Of a stretch of 8,184 nucleotides of DNA, positions 1 to 6,397 are shown piece after piece. A program made the translations under genes and the position numbers. Within the stretch, counting starts at the first letter, position 1, and each line of letters begins with the position of its first letter. This stretch comes from Candidatus Cloacimonadota bacterium (lineage in GTDB: Bacteria; Cloacimonadota; Cloacimonadia; Cloacimonadales; Cloacimonadaceae): positions 1 through 8,184 of the forward strand of contig JAQUHL010000070.1 of NCBI GenBank assembly GCA_028683635.1, given 5' to 3'. A model generated the notes under the pieces. That model made no database searches and was not told the origin of the DNA. It worked only from the letters and a program-made list of their open reading frames with translations.

Positions 1-840
1 GGTACGAACTTCGCAGGGGCGACCATCACAATCAACCATAATCTCGGTTTCGTGCCGACTCAGATCGCTTACAAGATCGTTCCCGGAGATTGGAACATCC
101 TCACTTCGGGCAGCCCAAACATCCTTGCCTGGACAGATGTCCTGGTAAGCTTTACCCTGGATGCCAAGGCTGATGGCGATGTCGTCGTCGTCCTCCCCCA
201 GGATGCAGGCCAGACCCTTCCCGTCGAATTGTCCTCCTTCACAGCAGTGCTTACTGCCGATATGTTCGTCAATATCGCCTGGGTCTCGGAATCCGAAACC
301 AACCATTCAGGATACAACGTTCTCAGAAGCCTGACCCGGGATCTGGATACAGCAGTCCGTATCAATAGCGCTCTCATCGATGAGGGCACTGCCAATGGCA
401 CTCAGATGAGCTATCTCTTCACCGACAAAGATGTGTATAACAACAACGTCTATTACTACTGGCTGGAGATAGTGGCCTTAAATGGCAATACCGAATATGC
501 CGGACCCATCAATGTGACTCTTGGCCAGCCTGGAACCGAACCAGAAGTGCCGGAAATTCCGATGGCTACCAAGCTGCTCAATGCCTATCCCAATCCCTTC
601 AATCCGCAGACCAACATCCGCTACAGCCTCAAGGATGCCGGACAAGTGCAGATTGAAATCTTCAACCTCAAGGGACAGAAAATCCGCAGTTTCAGCAACA
701 ATCACGCCACAGCCGGTTTCTACAGCCAGATGTGGGATGGTAAGGATACCCAAGGCCAGGTAGTTGGCAGCGGAATCTACTTCTATCGCATGACCAGTGG
801 TAAATACAGCTCCACCAAGAAAGTCATGATGATGAAATAA
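1..840 (+). CDS. C-terminal part of a secreted/surface protein with FlgD-like (type-A sorting) C-terminal domain; 5' end outside window
   Basis: The reading frame is open from base 1 to the TAA at 838-840 (279 residues visible). A GTG at 52 lies inside the open frame and has no ribosome site, so the real start lies upstream. Visible residues 1-68 are beta-rich (repeated Gly/Asn/Thr/Val). The phrase LPVELSSFTA near residues 70-79 is a common linker in FCB-group secreted proteins. A fibronectin-III-like module follows to about residue 155 (SETNHSGYNVLRS, then a YYYWLEIVA strand), then a Pro/Glu-rich linker. The last ~85 residues are a FlgD Ig-like/T9SS type-A-like C-terminal domain: YPNPFNPQTNIRYSL from residue 196, IEIFNLKGQKI, WDGKD, GSGIYFYRM, and a Lys/Met-rich tail. 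The family is known to place this domain on exported proteins for outer-membrane secretion or anchoring. The function of the missing N-terminal part cannot be seen. A strong terminator follows 28 bp after the stop. Confidence 0.9.
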   Translation, partial: GTNFAGATITINHNLGFVPTQIAYKIVPGDWNILTSGSPNILAWTDVLVSFTLDAKADGDVVVVLPQDAGQTLPVELSSFTAVLTADMFVNIAWVSESETNHSGYNVLRSLTRDLDTAVRINSALIDEGTANGTQMSYLFTDKDVYNNNVYYYWLEIVALNGNTEYAGPINVTLGQPGTEPEVPEIPMATKLLNAYPNPFNPQTNIRYSLKDAGQVQIEIFNLKGQKIRSFSNNHATAGFYSQMWDGKDTQGQVVGSGIYFYRMTSGKYSSTKKVMMMK

Positions 841-867
841 ACCATCAAAACTCCATATACATACATC

Positions 868-893
868 AAGCCCCGCATTTTGCGGGGCTTTTT
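868..893 (+). terminator. Rho-independent terminator after the surface-protein gene
   Basis: There is a perfect 9-bp GC-rich stem (AAGCCCCGC at 868-876 and GCGGGGCTT at 882-890), a 5-nt ATTTT loop, and a T run through 893. It starts 28 bp past the stop codon. It has no comparable T tract on the other strand, so it acts on + strand transcripts. Confidence 0.93.
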
Positions 894-922
894 GATTATC
901 GGCAGTCTAATATCGTGTTTAG

Positions 923-1009
923 TTTGAAATGACATAATCCATGCCCAGCCCACCACCCAATATTGTATGGGGCTCCGCCCCATGCCCCGTTTGATTATGT
1001 CATTTCAAA
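923..1009. repeat. R4: 87-bp element bounded by 17-bp perfect inverted repeats
   Basis: TTTGAAATGACATAATC at 923-939 is exactly inverted as GATTATGTCATTTCAAA at 993-1009. The 53-bp interior holds a second hairpin, ATGGGGC (967-973), TCC loop, GCCCCAT (977-983). Upstream of that hairpin is a CCCACCACCC string, the same order of parts as in the R1 family (CCCACCACCCT, then AGGGC-TTC-GCCCT). The form suggests a MITE-like element or a transcribed stem-loop. No obvious target-site duplication is seen at the flanks, and there is one copy here. Confidence 0.75.
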
Positions 1010-1063
1010 GTGGAAACTGTATAAGGTGGGAAACTCAGATAATAAAAGGGATAGCCCCTTGCG

Positions 1064-1236
1064 GGCGCAATATCATAGGCAGGGCGTGAAGCGAAGCGGA
1101 ACCCCTGTACAGGCGCAACCCCAGTACCACCGTAAAAGCCCCGCCAGGGGCGACATATCATAGGCAGGGCGTGGAGCGAAGCGGAACCCCTGTATAACGA
1201 ACCCAAAAACCTCACAGAGAGCCCCGTAGGCGGCGA
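1064..1236 (-). repeat. R2 repeat, two tandem copies plus a decayed third, minus orientation
   Basis: The R2 unit starts at 1070 and again at 1155, a period of about 85 bp. A weaker third unit is marked by the GAGCCCC...GGCGGCGAC string at 1219-1236. Each unit carries a small GC hairpin (for example GCCCC-GCCA-GGGGC at 1139-1152) and a conserved ~45-nt core. Bases 1148-1194 are the exact reverse complement of 1528-1574, and 1070-1123 matches the reverse complement of 1514-1567 with two mismatches. It is non-coding as far as can be seen. Confidence 0.8.
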
Positions 1237-1261
1237 CATAATATTGTGAGACGCTCCATCG

Positions 1262-1292
1262 AAAGACCCTTGCACATCCCGAATTATCGAAA
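1262..1292 (+). repeat. Truncated R1 copy (5' end only)
   Basis: AAAGACC at 1262-1268 followed by TGCACATCCCGA-TTATCGAAA at 1271-1292 (A for T once) matches the first ~30 nt of the full R1 copies. The match then stops abruptly at unrelated sequence. It is a decayed or 3'-truncated copy. Confidence 0.7.
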
Positions 1293-1314
1293 GCCAGTAA
1301 AGCAGTACGCCCAT

Positions 1315-1364
1315 TAGGGGTGGAGACGTCCTCGTCGCCACAAAGGATATATGCGTTCCGAACA
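1315..1364 (+). repeat. R3 repeat, copy 1
   Basis: This is a ~48-bp unit with GGGTGGAGACGTCCTCGTCG followed by CCACAAAGGATAT and GCGTTCCGAACA. It recurs almost identically at 1404-1456 and in altered form at 7464-7525. Reverse-strand translation of it gives the GDEDV...P strings that inflate spurious ORFs here. Confidence 0.78.
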
Positions 1365-1379
1365 GGCAAACCGTTACCT

Positions 1380-1400
1380 CTGTCGACCGGAGCTCGACAG
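1380..1400. repeat. Small perfect hairpin between R3 copies
   Basis: CTGTCGA at 1380-1386 pairs with TCGACAG at 1394-1400 around a 7-nt loop. There is no T tract, so it is not an intrinsic terminator. It sits in the link between two R3 copies. Confidence 0.6.
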
Positions 1401-1403
1401 CCC

Positions 1404-1456
1404 AATAGGGGTGGGGACGTCCTCGTCGCCACAAAGGATATTTGCGTTCCGAACAA
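1404..1456 (+). repeat. R3 repeat, copy 2
   Basis: It is nearly identical to 1315-1364 (G for A in GGGGACGTCC, and one base in the GGATATT part). It runs directly into GGTGTTTGGTATG and R2 at 1457, the same junction as at 7525-7540. Confidence 0.8.
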
Positions 1457-1684
1457 GGTGTTTGGTATGCAGCAGGAGTGATGTCGCCCCTGACGGGGCT
1501 TGGGTGGTGGTTGTGGGGTTGCACCTGTACAGGGGTTCCGCTTCGCTCCACGCCCTGCCTATGATATGTCGCCCGTTGGGCTGGATGTCGCCCCTGGCGG
1601 GGCTTTTACGTTGGGTGTGGGTGCTGGTTACAGGGGTTACGCTTCGCTCCACGCCCTGCCTATGATATGCCGCCCGTTGGGCTA
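1457..1684 (+). repeat. R2 repeat, two copies, plus orientation
   Basis: The first copy starts at GGTGTTTGGTATG (1457) and carries the hairpin GCCCC-TGAC-GGGGC and the core ending at about 1580. The second runs from about 1581, with hairpin GCCCC-TGGC-GGGGC, to GCCCGTTGGGCT at 1672-1683. The first core is an exact 47-nt inverse of 1148-1194. The second shares a perfect 60-bp direct match with the right-hand block (1629-1688 against 7603-7662). The right block has only one R2, so the left appears to have gained a partial duplication. Confidence 0.82.
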
Positions 1685-1702
1685 AGGTGTTCCAAACCAC
1701 TA

Positions 1703-1723
1703 ACCATTCACCATTCACCATTC
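1703..1723. repeat. Heptamer tandem repeat, three ACCATTC units
   Basis: Three consecutive ACCATTC units link R2 to R1. The same tract with one changed base (ACCGTTC in the middle unit) occupies the same place in the right-hand block at 7677-7697. It resembles the short heptameric repeats known between genes of several phyla. Confidence 0.75.
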
Positions 1724-1734
1724 TCAAATACCCA

Positions 1735-1867
1735 TGCACATCCCGATTTATCGAAATACAGGCTTCCAAATATGCTGGTTGTGAGGTTTATTTTTGTAAA
1801 ATCTATTCCCGCCCACCACCCTAAATGGAGTAGGGCTTCGCCCTGCGACCCATTATTCTATGGTCTT
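1735..1867 (+). repeat. R1 element, copy A (133 bp)
   Basis: It begins TGCACATCCCGATTTATCG and ends CCATTATTCTATGGTCTT. It differs from copy C at about eight positions by eye. Near its 3' third it can form two competing hairpins that share one strand: CCCTA (1819-1823) with TAGGG (1831-1835), or AGGGC (1832-1836) with GCCCT (1840-1844). The loop of the first contains GGAG. It is non-coding, and R2 and the heptamer tract lie immediately upstream. Confidence 0.85.
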
Positions 1868-2014
1868 TAAGATTTTTTGGTATATTATAAGTGCCATGAT
1901 GACAATCAGATAAGCGTTCACTGGTGGCTAAAGTGAAAAAATAATTTCAAAAATCCTGCTAAACGTCTTACGTATATATATAGAGGGTGTTTTTTGGAAT
2001 TGAGAAAAGACAGT

Positions 2015-2145
2015 TGCACATCCCGATTTATCGAAATACAGACTTCCAAATATGCTGGTTGTGAGGCTTATTTTGTAAATCTATTCCCGCCCACCTCCCT
2101 AAAAGGAGTAGGGCTTCGCCCTAGGACCCATTATTTAATGGTCTT
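2015..2145 (+). repeat. R1 element, copy B (131 bp), just upstream of the clpB control region
   Basis: It has the same start and end strings as copy A and the same pair of alternative hairpins (CCCTA 2097-2101/TAGGG 2109-2113 or AGGGC 2110-2114/GCCCT 2118-2122). It lacks the preceding R2 and heptamers. AAAGAC at 2006-2011 and GTCTTT at 2141-2146 form short terminal inverted repeats. It ends 22 bp before the CIRCE-like operator. Confidence 0.85.
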
Positions 2146-2167
2146 TCATTTCAATGCAAACCTGATC

Positions 2168-2194
2168 TTAGCAGTCTATCGCATAGACTGCTAA
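2168..2194. promoter_or_regulatory. CIRCE-like operator (HrcA binding site) of clpB
   Basis: TTAGCAGTC, nine bases, GACTGCTAA. The known CIRCE consensus is TTAGCACTC-N9-GAGTGCTAA. The match is 16 of 18 arm positions with the exact N9 spacing, and the two differences are one symmetric C/G swap, so dyad symmetry is kept. Symmetry extends into the spacer, giving 11-bp arms. It ends 8 bp upstream of the TTGACA of the clpB promoter, and CIRCE is known to control chaperone genes through the repressor HrcA. Because a TTTT run follows, the same sequence could fold as a weak terminator for upstream transcripts, but the match and location favour an operator. Confidence 0.82.
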
Positions 2195-2202
2195 TTTTCC
2201 CC

Positions 2203-2230
2203 TTGACATGTATCCCCAATGAGTTATCTT
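2203..2230 (+). promoter_or_regulatory. Predicted sigma-70-type promoter of clpB
   Basis: TTGACA (2203-2208, 6/6) and TATCTT (2225-2230, 4/6) are separated by 16 bp. The predicted transcript would start near 2237, leaving a leader of only about a dozen bases that includes AGGAG at 2237-2241. This short leader is the weak point of the call. A start further upstream, reading through the CIRCE-like site, is the alternative. Confidence 0.6.
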
Positions 2231-2248
2231 GTCCTCAGGAGATGAATT

Positions 2249-4834
2249 ATGAACACCCAGCGTTTTACCTTGAAGTCGCAGGAAGCCCTGCAAAACATGC
2301 AAGATCTCGCCATGGAGCTTGGACAGCAGGAGATTGGCGATCTGCATCTGTTTTCGGCCATGCTTGCCATGGATGATGGTTTGGTGGTGCCGGTGCTGAA
2401 AAAGCTTGAAGCTCCGCTTGCCAAGATCCAGAGCGAGCTTGAGGTTGCCCTTGCCAGGTTGCCCAGGATCAGTGGTAACAGCCAGAGCTATCTATCCCAA
2501 AATCTGCTTCAGGTATTGCATCAGGCAGAGCTGGAAGCTGATGCCCTCAGTGATGAATATATCAGTCTCGAGCACCTTCTCCTCGCCCTTCTGAGCAAGG
2601 GGAAGGAAGCTGCCCCATTGCTCAAAGCCAATAGTGTGACCAGCGAGGCCGTGCTCTCTGCTTTGAAGGAGCTGCGCGGCAATCAGCGGGTAACCGATCA
2701 AAACCCCGAAGCTAAATATCAGGCTTTGGAGAAATATGCCAGGAATCTTACCCGCCTGGCACGCCAGGAAAAGCTCGATCCCGTGATTGGCCGGGACGAC
2801 GAAATTCGCCGCACCATCCAGATTCTTTCCCGCCGGCGCAAGAACAATCCCATTTTGATCGGAGATCCCGGAGTGGGGAAAACTGCCATCGTGGAAGGCC
2901 TGGCCCGCAGGATAATTGCCTCCGATATTCCGGAAAACCTGAAGGGGAAGGAGCTTCTGGAGCTTGATATGGCGGCTCTGGTAGCCGGTGCCAAGTTTCG
3001 GGGTGAGTTTGAAGAGCGTCTGAAGGCTGTGCTTCAGGAAGTGGAAAAATCCGAGGGCCAGATATTGCTTTTCATCGATGAATTGCACACCGTGGTGGGT
3101 GCCGGAGCTGCCGAGGGCTCGGTTGATGCCTCAAACATGTTAAAGCCAGCTCTGGCAAGAGGATCGTTGCATTGCATCGGAGCAACGACACTGGATGAAT
3201 ACCGCAAATACATAGAGAAGGATGCTGCTCTGGAGCGGCGCTTTCAGCCCATCCTGGTGCAGGAACCCTCGGTTGAGGATACTATCTCCATCCTTAGGGG
3301 CATCCGCGAGAAATATGAGATTCATCATGGAGTGCAGATCTCTGATACTGCTCTGGTTTCCGCTGCTGTGATGGCAAACCGCTATATTGCGGATCGTTTC
3401 CTTCCGGACAAAGCCATTGATCTGATCGATGAGGCCTGTGCCCAACTCCGGATGGAGATCGATTCCATGCCATCCGAACTCGATGAAACCCAGCGAAAGC
3501 TGCGCCAGCTCGAGATTGAGCGTCTTTCCCTCGAAAAGGAAAAGGACGAGCTTTCCCGTCAGCGTCTGCAAAAGGTGAAATCCGAAATCGCCTCGCTGAG
3601 TGATATGTTCAATTCTCTTCAGTTGCGCTGGCAAAACGAGAAAAACCAGCTGCAAAAGATTCGCCAACTCAAGGAAGAAATAGATCTCCTTAAAGCCGAG
3701 GCAGAAAAAGCCGAACGGCAGGGGGATTATGAAAAGACTGCCCAGATCCGCTACGGCTCACTGGTAGAGAAGGAAAAGCTGCTGCAAACTTATGCCCCCA
3801 AAAGCGATGCAAACAGTGGCAATGACCAACTTCTAAAAGAGATTGTGGATGAAGAACTGGTGGCGGAGATTATTTCCAAATGGACAAACATCCCCGTCTC
3901 CAAACTCATGCAGAGCGAAATGGAAAAACTCTTAAGGATCGAAGCTATCCTCGGGCAAAGAGTCATCGGCCAGGAGGATGGCATAGCTGCTCTGGCCAAT
4001 GCTATTCGCAGGTCCCGCAGTGGATTGAGCGATGGTAACCGTCCCATCGGTTCTTTCTTGTTCCTGGGTCCCACCGGAGTGGGTAAAACAGAGCTCGCCA
4101 AAAGCCTGGCAAGCTTTCTTTTCGATAGTGAAAAAGCCATCATTCGCCTGGATATGAGTGAGTTTATGGAAAAACATTCGGTTGCCAGAATGATCGGTGC
4201 GCCTCCAGGGTATGTGGGATACGATGAAGGTGGCTATCTCACCGAGGCAGTCCGCCGCCGTCCCTATAGCGTCATCCTCTTCGATGAGATCGAAAAGGCG
4301 CATGGCGATGTCTTCAACGTGCTCCTGCAAATCCTTGACGATGGCAGGCTTACCGACGGCAAGGGCAGAACAGTCGATTTTAAGAATTCGATCATCATCA
4401 TGACCTCGAATCTTGGCTCACAATTGATCTATGAGTCGGGAGAAATCGATACCGAAAGCCTCAAACCCGAGCTGATGCAGATCCTGCAGAACCATTTCCG
4501 TCCGGAATTCCTGAACCGCCTGGATGATATCATCATCTTCCATCGCTTAAGCAAAGAGCATATCCGCAAAATTGTGGACATCCAGCTTTCCGCACTCGGT
4601 ACCCAGCTTGAGAAAAAGAACCTGCTGCTAAGCTTTACAGATAGCCTGAAAGCCCATTTTGCCCAAGCCGGATTCGATCCCCAATATGGTGCCAGACCTC
4701 TTAAACGCCTGATCCAGAAAGAACTCGAAGATTTCCTCGCCAAAGAAATCCTGGCGGGAAAACTAAAGCCCAACCATCCCTACACCCTCGATTACACGGA
4801 TCAAGGCACACTGGAGCTGGCAACAACCCGGTAG
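2249..4834 (+). CDS. clpB: ATP-dependent disaggregase ClpB (Hsp100)
   Basis: The 861-residue protein is close to the usual ClpB length (857 in E. coli). ClpB is a cytoplasmic hexameric AAA+ unfoldase that threads aggregated proteins through its pore together with DnaK. Visible parts: a Clp N domain with two repeats (about 1-145); NBD1 with Walker A GDPGVGKT (205-212), aromatic pore-loop residue F250 in AKFRGEFEERL, and Walker B ILLFIDE (272-278); a coiled-coil middle domain (about 400-530, rich in Glu/Lys/Leu), which separates ClpB from ClpA; NBD2 with Walker A GPTGVGKT (607-614), pore-loop GYVGY (Y655), Walker B VILFDE (675-680), RPEFLNRLDD (751-760) and sensor-2 GAR (814-816). The IGL/IGF ClpP-binding loop of ClpA/ClpX is absent. 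The ATG at 2249 has AGGAG seven bases upstream. The CIRCE-like operator and promoter precede it, and it appears to be transcribed alone. The last 34 bp overlap the convergent protease gene. Confidence 0.98.
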   Translation: MNTQRFTLKSQEALQNMQDLAMELGQQEIGDLHLFSAMLAMDDGLVVPVLKKLEAPLAKIQSELEVALARLPRISGNSQSYLSQNLLQVLHQAELEADALSDEYISLEHLLLALLSKGKEAAPLLKANSVTSEAVLSALKELRGNQRVTDQNPEAKYQALEKYARNLTRLARQEKLDPVIGRDDEIRRTIQILSRRRKNNPILIGDPGVGKTAIVEGLARRIIASDIPENLKGKELLELDMAALVAGAKFRGEFEERLKAVLQEVEKSEGQILLFIDELHTVVGAGAAEGSVDASNMLKPALARGSLHCIGATTLDEYRKYIEKDAALERRFQPILVQEPSVEDTISILRGIREKYEIHHGVQISDTALVSAAVMANRYIADRFLPDKAIDLIDEACAQLRMEIDSMPSELDETQRKLRQLEIERLSLEKEKDELSRQRLQKVKSEIASLSDMFNSLQLRWQNEKNQLQKIRQLKEEIDLLKAEAEKAERQGDYEKTAQIRYGSLVEKEKLLQTYAPKSDANSGNDQLLKEIVDEELVAEIISKWTNIPVSKLMQSEMEKLLRIEAILGQRVIGQEDGIAALANAIRRSRSGLSDGNRPIGSFLFLGPTGVGKTELAKSLASFLFDSEKAIIRLDMSEFMEKHSVARMIGAPPGYVGYDEGGYLTEAVRRRPYSVILFDEIEKAHGDVFNVLLQILDDGRLTDGKGRTVDFKNSIIIMTSNLGSQLIYESGEIDTESLKPELMQILQNHFRPEFLNRLDDIIIFHRLSKEHIRKIVDIQLSALGTQLEKKNLLLSFTDSLKAHFAQAGFDPQYGARPLKRLIQKELEDFLAKEILAGKLKPNHPYTLDYTDQGTLELATTR

Positions 4835-6396
4835 AACCGCTTGTTTTGTCCGGGATCTGAATACTGGGTGGTGTCAACGATTGCGATGGGCTCTCCCCAA
4901 ACATCCGGATAGGGAGTGTCCGCTGCATATACTTTATAGGAATTTGCTCCTGCCACGGCTCCCCAGCTTACCAGGATGTTGTTTGCATTGGAGACCACGT
5001 TGATCTCATCGATACCAGCCATTTGCTGGCTGATCTTCAGCAGCATGTTTGGTCGTTGTTCATAGAAGTAGGTGATCGAGGTGCTGTTTGCCACGTTGTT
5101 GTTATTGGCACGGTAATAGAGGGTGGAATAATAGCCCGGAGTAGTGGTTTGATAAAACATCGAGTTACCAGTATATGATGAGTTGTTAAAACAAGTCTCG
5201 ACCACCAGGTTGCTCTCTCCATCCCAGACATAGGGAGTATCAAAATCGTGATAATTCCAGCCGGTTACATCTGTGTAAGTAACTGGATTGCAGACGGTAG
5301 TGAGACCACTTATCCAATCTGTAAGGGATGGCACGTCTGTGTGCCCCAGCTTGATCGTAAAACTGCTTAGGGGTGTGGCTCTGGCGCTGGCAACATTGAA
5401 TCCTATCCTCTCGATATTGTCACCACCATGTAATCCGGCATCCATTAATTCACTTGCGGGAATCAGCATCTGGTGCTTGGCTCCCCAAAACCTGTTTCCG
5501 TATGGGGCTGGATAGGTGGATGAGCCGTTGGTGATGGCTCCGTTTCCCAACAGGATGATACCTTCCCCCATCCCGGTCTGAAAAGTCCAAACCGGCCCCC
5601 AGAAAACATTGGACCCCAGGTTCGCTATGATCCTCCAATAATATGATGTTCCTGCAGTGAGCTCTCCTCCAAGCTGCGTATTGGAAAGAGAAGAAATCAC
5701 ATCGCCACTATAGACGGATGCCACAGGAGGATATTCAGTATCGAAGAGCACTTCAATGGACAGGGCATTGGGATTGTTTGTCCAAGCCAGGGCGGGAGTG
5801 GTTGAAACGTTTGTGGCGTTGTCTTCAGGATAAGGATTCTGAGGATCCATTGCCGCAGGCGAAGTTGTGATACCCAGGCTGTGAGTCCAGGTATGGGAAC
5901 TGCCACTGAGCGTCCAATCATAGGAATTGATCGTCGGCCCATACCAGGGATCCATCAGATGTATAGTCTGATCCACAACTCCTTTTGTCACAAGAAAATG
6001 CCCACTTCCATCACTCCATTCCCATCTGATGAAAAAGGGACGGTTGAGCAGCATGTTCTGGTTTGATTCGTCGAGGGTGAGAGCTCGGATATAGGAGGTA
6101 GTTTGCAAACTGCCAAAATGGTTAAGGATCAGGTCTATTCCTCTGCGGGTGGGGTTCGTGGATTCTCCCCACAACCAGTTCCATTCATTGGCACCTTCTG
6201 TTCCATATTGGGCAATCTGATCCTGAGTGCAAGGGAATCCGTAATAATTCAGTACGGCTTGGGAAGAAGCTGCCCAGCACCATTGGGTTTGTGATTGATA
6301 AACCTGCTGAACATCGAGGATATTGGCAGTAAGAGTGCCAGATATAATCAGCAGAAGCAGAACAAGAAATCTCAGAGAAGCATGATTAGTTTTCAT
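4801..6396 (-). CDS. Exported papain-like (AvrRpt2/C39-like) cysteine protease with beta-sandwich modules
   Basis: 531 residues from ATG 6396. This start is chosen because AGGAGG lies eight bases upstream (6405-6410) and it opens directly into a signal peptide (MKTNHASLRF, then LVLLLLIISG, cleaved near residue 24). An in-frame ATG at 6477 would put 27 charged residues before it. The catalytic domain is about 27-180. QSQTQWCWAA gives Cys40, a typical AvrRpt2/C70-like signature, SGHFLVTKGV gives His133, and IHLMDPWYGP gives Asp149, in the right order for a Cys-His-Asp triad. There follow an Ig/FN3-like module (about 183-275, starting PQNPYPEDNATNVSTTP), a larger beta-rich module (about 280-456; YPAPYGNRFWGAKHQ, LVVETCFNNSS), and a final FN3-like module (462-531) ending FYRVVASSS. 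No propeptide separates the signal peptide from the catalytic domain and no FlgD-like sorting domain ends it. It starts one base after the upstream stop (TGATATG), so translation is probably coupled. Substrate is unknown. Confidence 0.88.
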   Translation of the reverse strand: MKTNHASLRFLVLLLLIISGTLTANILDVQQVYQSQTQWCWAASSQAVLNYYGFPCTQDQIAQYGTEGANEWNWLWGESTNPTRRGIDLILNHFGSLQTTSYIRALTLDESNQNMLLNRPFFIRWEWSDGSGHFLVTKGVVDQTIHLMDPWYGPTINSYDWTLSGSSHTWTHSLGITTSPAAMDPQNPYPEDNATNVSTTPALAWTNNPNALSIEVLFDTEYPPVASVYSGDVISSLSNTQLGGELTAGTSYYWRIIANLGSNVFWGPVWTFQTGMGEGIILLGNGAITNGSSTYPAPYGNRFWGAKHQMLIPASELMDAGLHGGDNIERIGFNVASARATPLSSFTIKLGHTDVPSLTDWISGLTTVCNPVTYTDVTGWNYHDFDTPYVWDGESNLVVETCFNNSSYTGNSMFYQTTTPGYYSTLYYRANNNNVANSTSITYFYEQRPNMLLKISQQMAGIDEINVVSNANNILVSWGAVAGANSYKVYAADTPYPDVWGEPIAIVDTTQYSDPGQNKRFYRVVASSSVP

Positions 6397-6397
6397 A

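Larger units (their letters stand above)
895..2167. other. Gene-free, repeat-packed intergenic region
   Basis: About 1.27 kb lies between the terminator and the clpB control region without a credible gene. Open frames exist on both strands (for example 1000-1551 -, 1351-1665 +), but they run through repeats present in several copies and both orientations. Their translations are low-quality Arg/Pro/Ser-rich strings without domains, and I see no ribosome sites supporting them. The identifiable content is R4 (923-1009), R2 in both orientations, R3 twice, a heptamer tract, and R1 twice plus a fragment. The stretch 1868-2014 between the two R1 copies is AT-rich, with no gene or strong motif that I can name. 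Confidence 0.75.

Noticed and set aside
52..54. GTG as start of the first gene
   Set aside because: The frame is open to the left edge with matching beta-rich composition, and there is no ribosome site before 52.
1000..1551. 183-aa minus-strand open frame in the left repeat block
   Set aside because: It runs through R2 and R3 copies in both orientations, its translation is a repeat-derived string with no domain, and I see no supporting ribosome site.
1064..1684. CRISPR array
   Set aside because: The repeats are long, imperfect, occur in both orientations and lack regular unique spacers. No cas gene is present.
1374..1769. 131-aa minus-strand open frame (and the similar 93-aa frame at 7462-7743)
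   Set aside because: The similarity between the two comes from shared R1/R2/R3 DNA. Neither has a plausible start context, and both also overlap equally open frames on the other strand.
2168..2200. The clpB-upstream stem-loop as an ordinary terminator
   Set aside because: The stem is AT-rich with a short T run and no gene ends nearby, while its match to CIRCE is 16 of 18 arm bases with exact spacing. A dual role is not excluded.
3140..3667. Minus-strand open frames inside clpB
   Set aside because: They are shadows of the clpB coding sequence, which has full-length domain support.
4827..4854. Terminator for clpB (CCCGG/CCGGG)
   Set aside because: Only five base pairs with an 18-nt loop and no T run after it.
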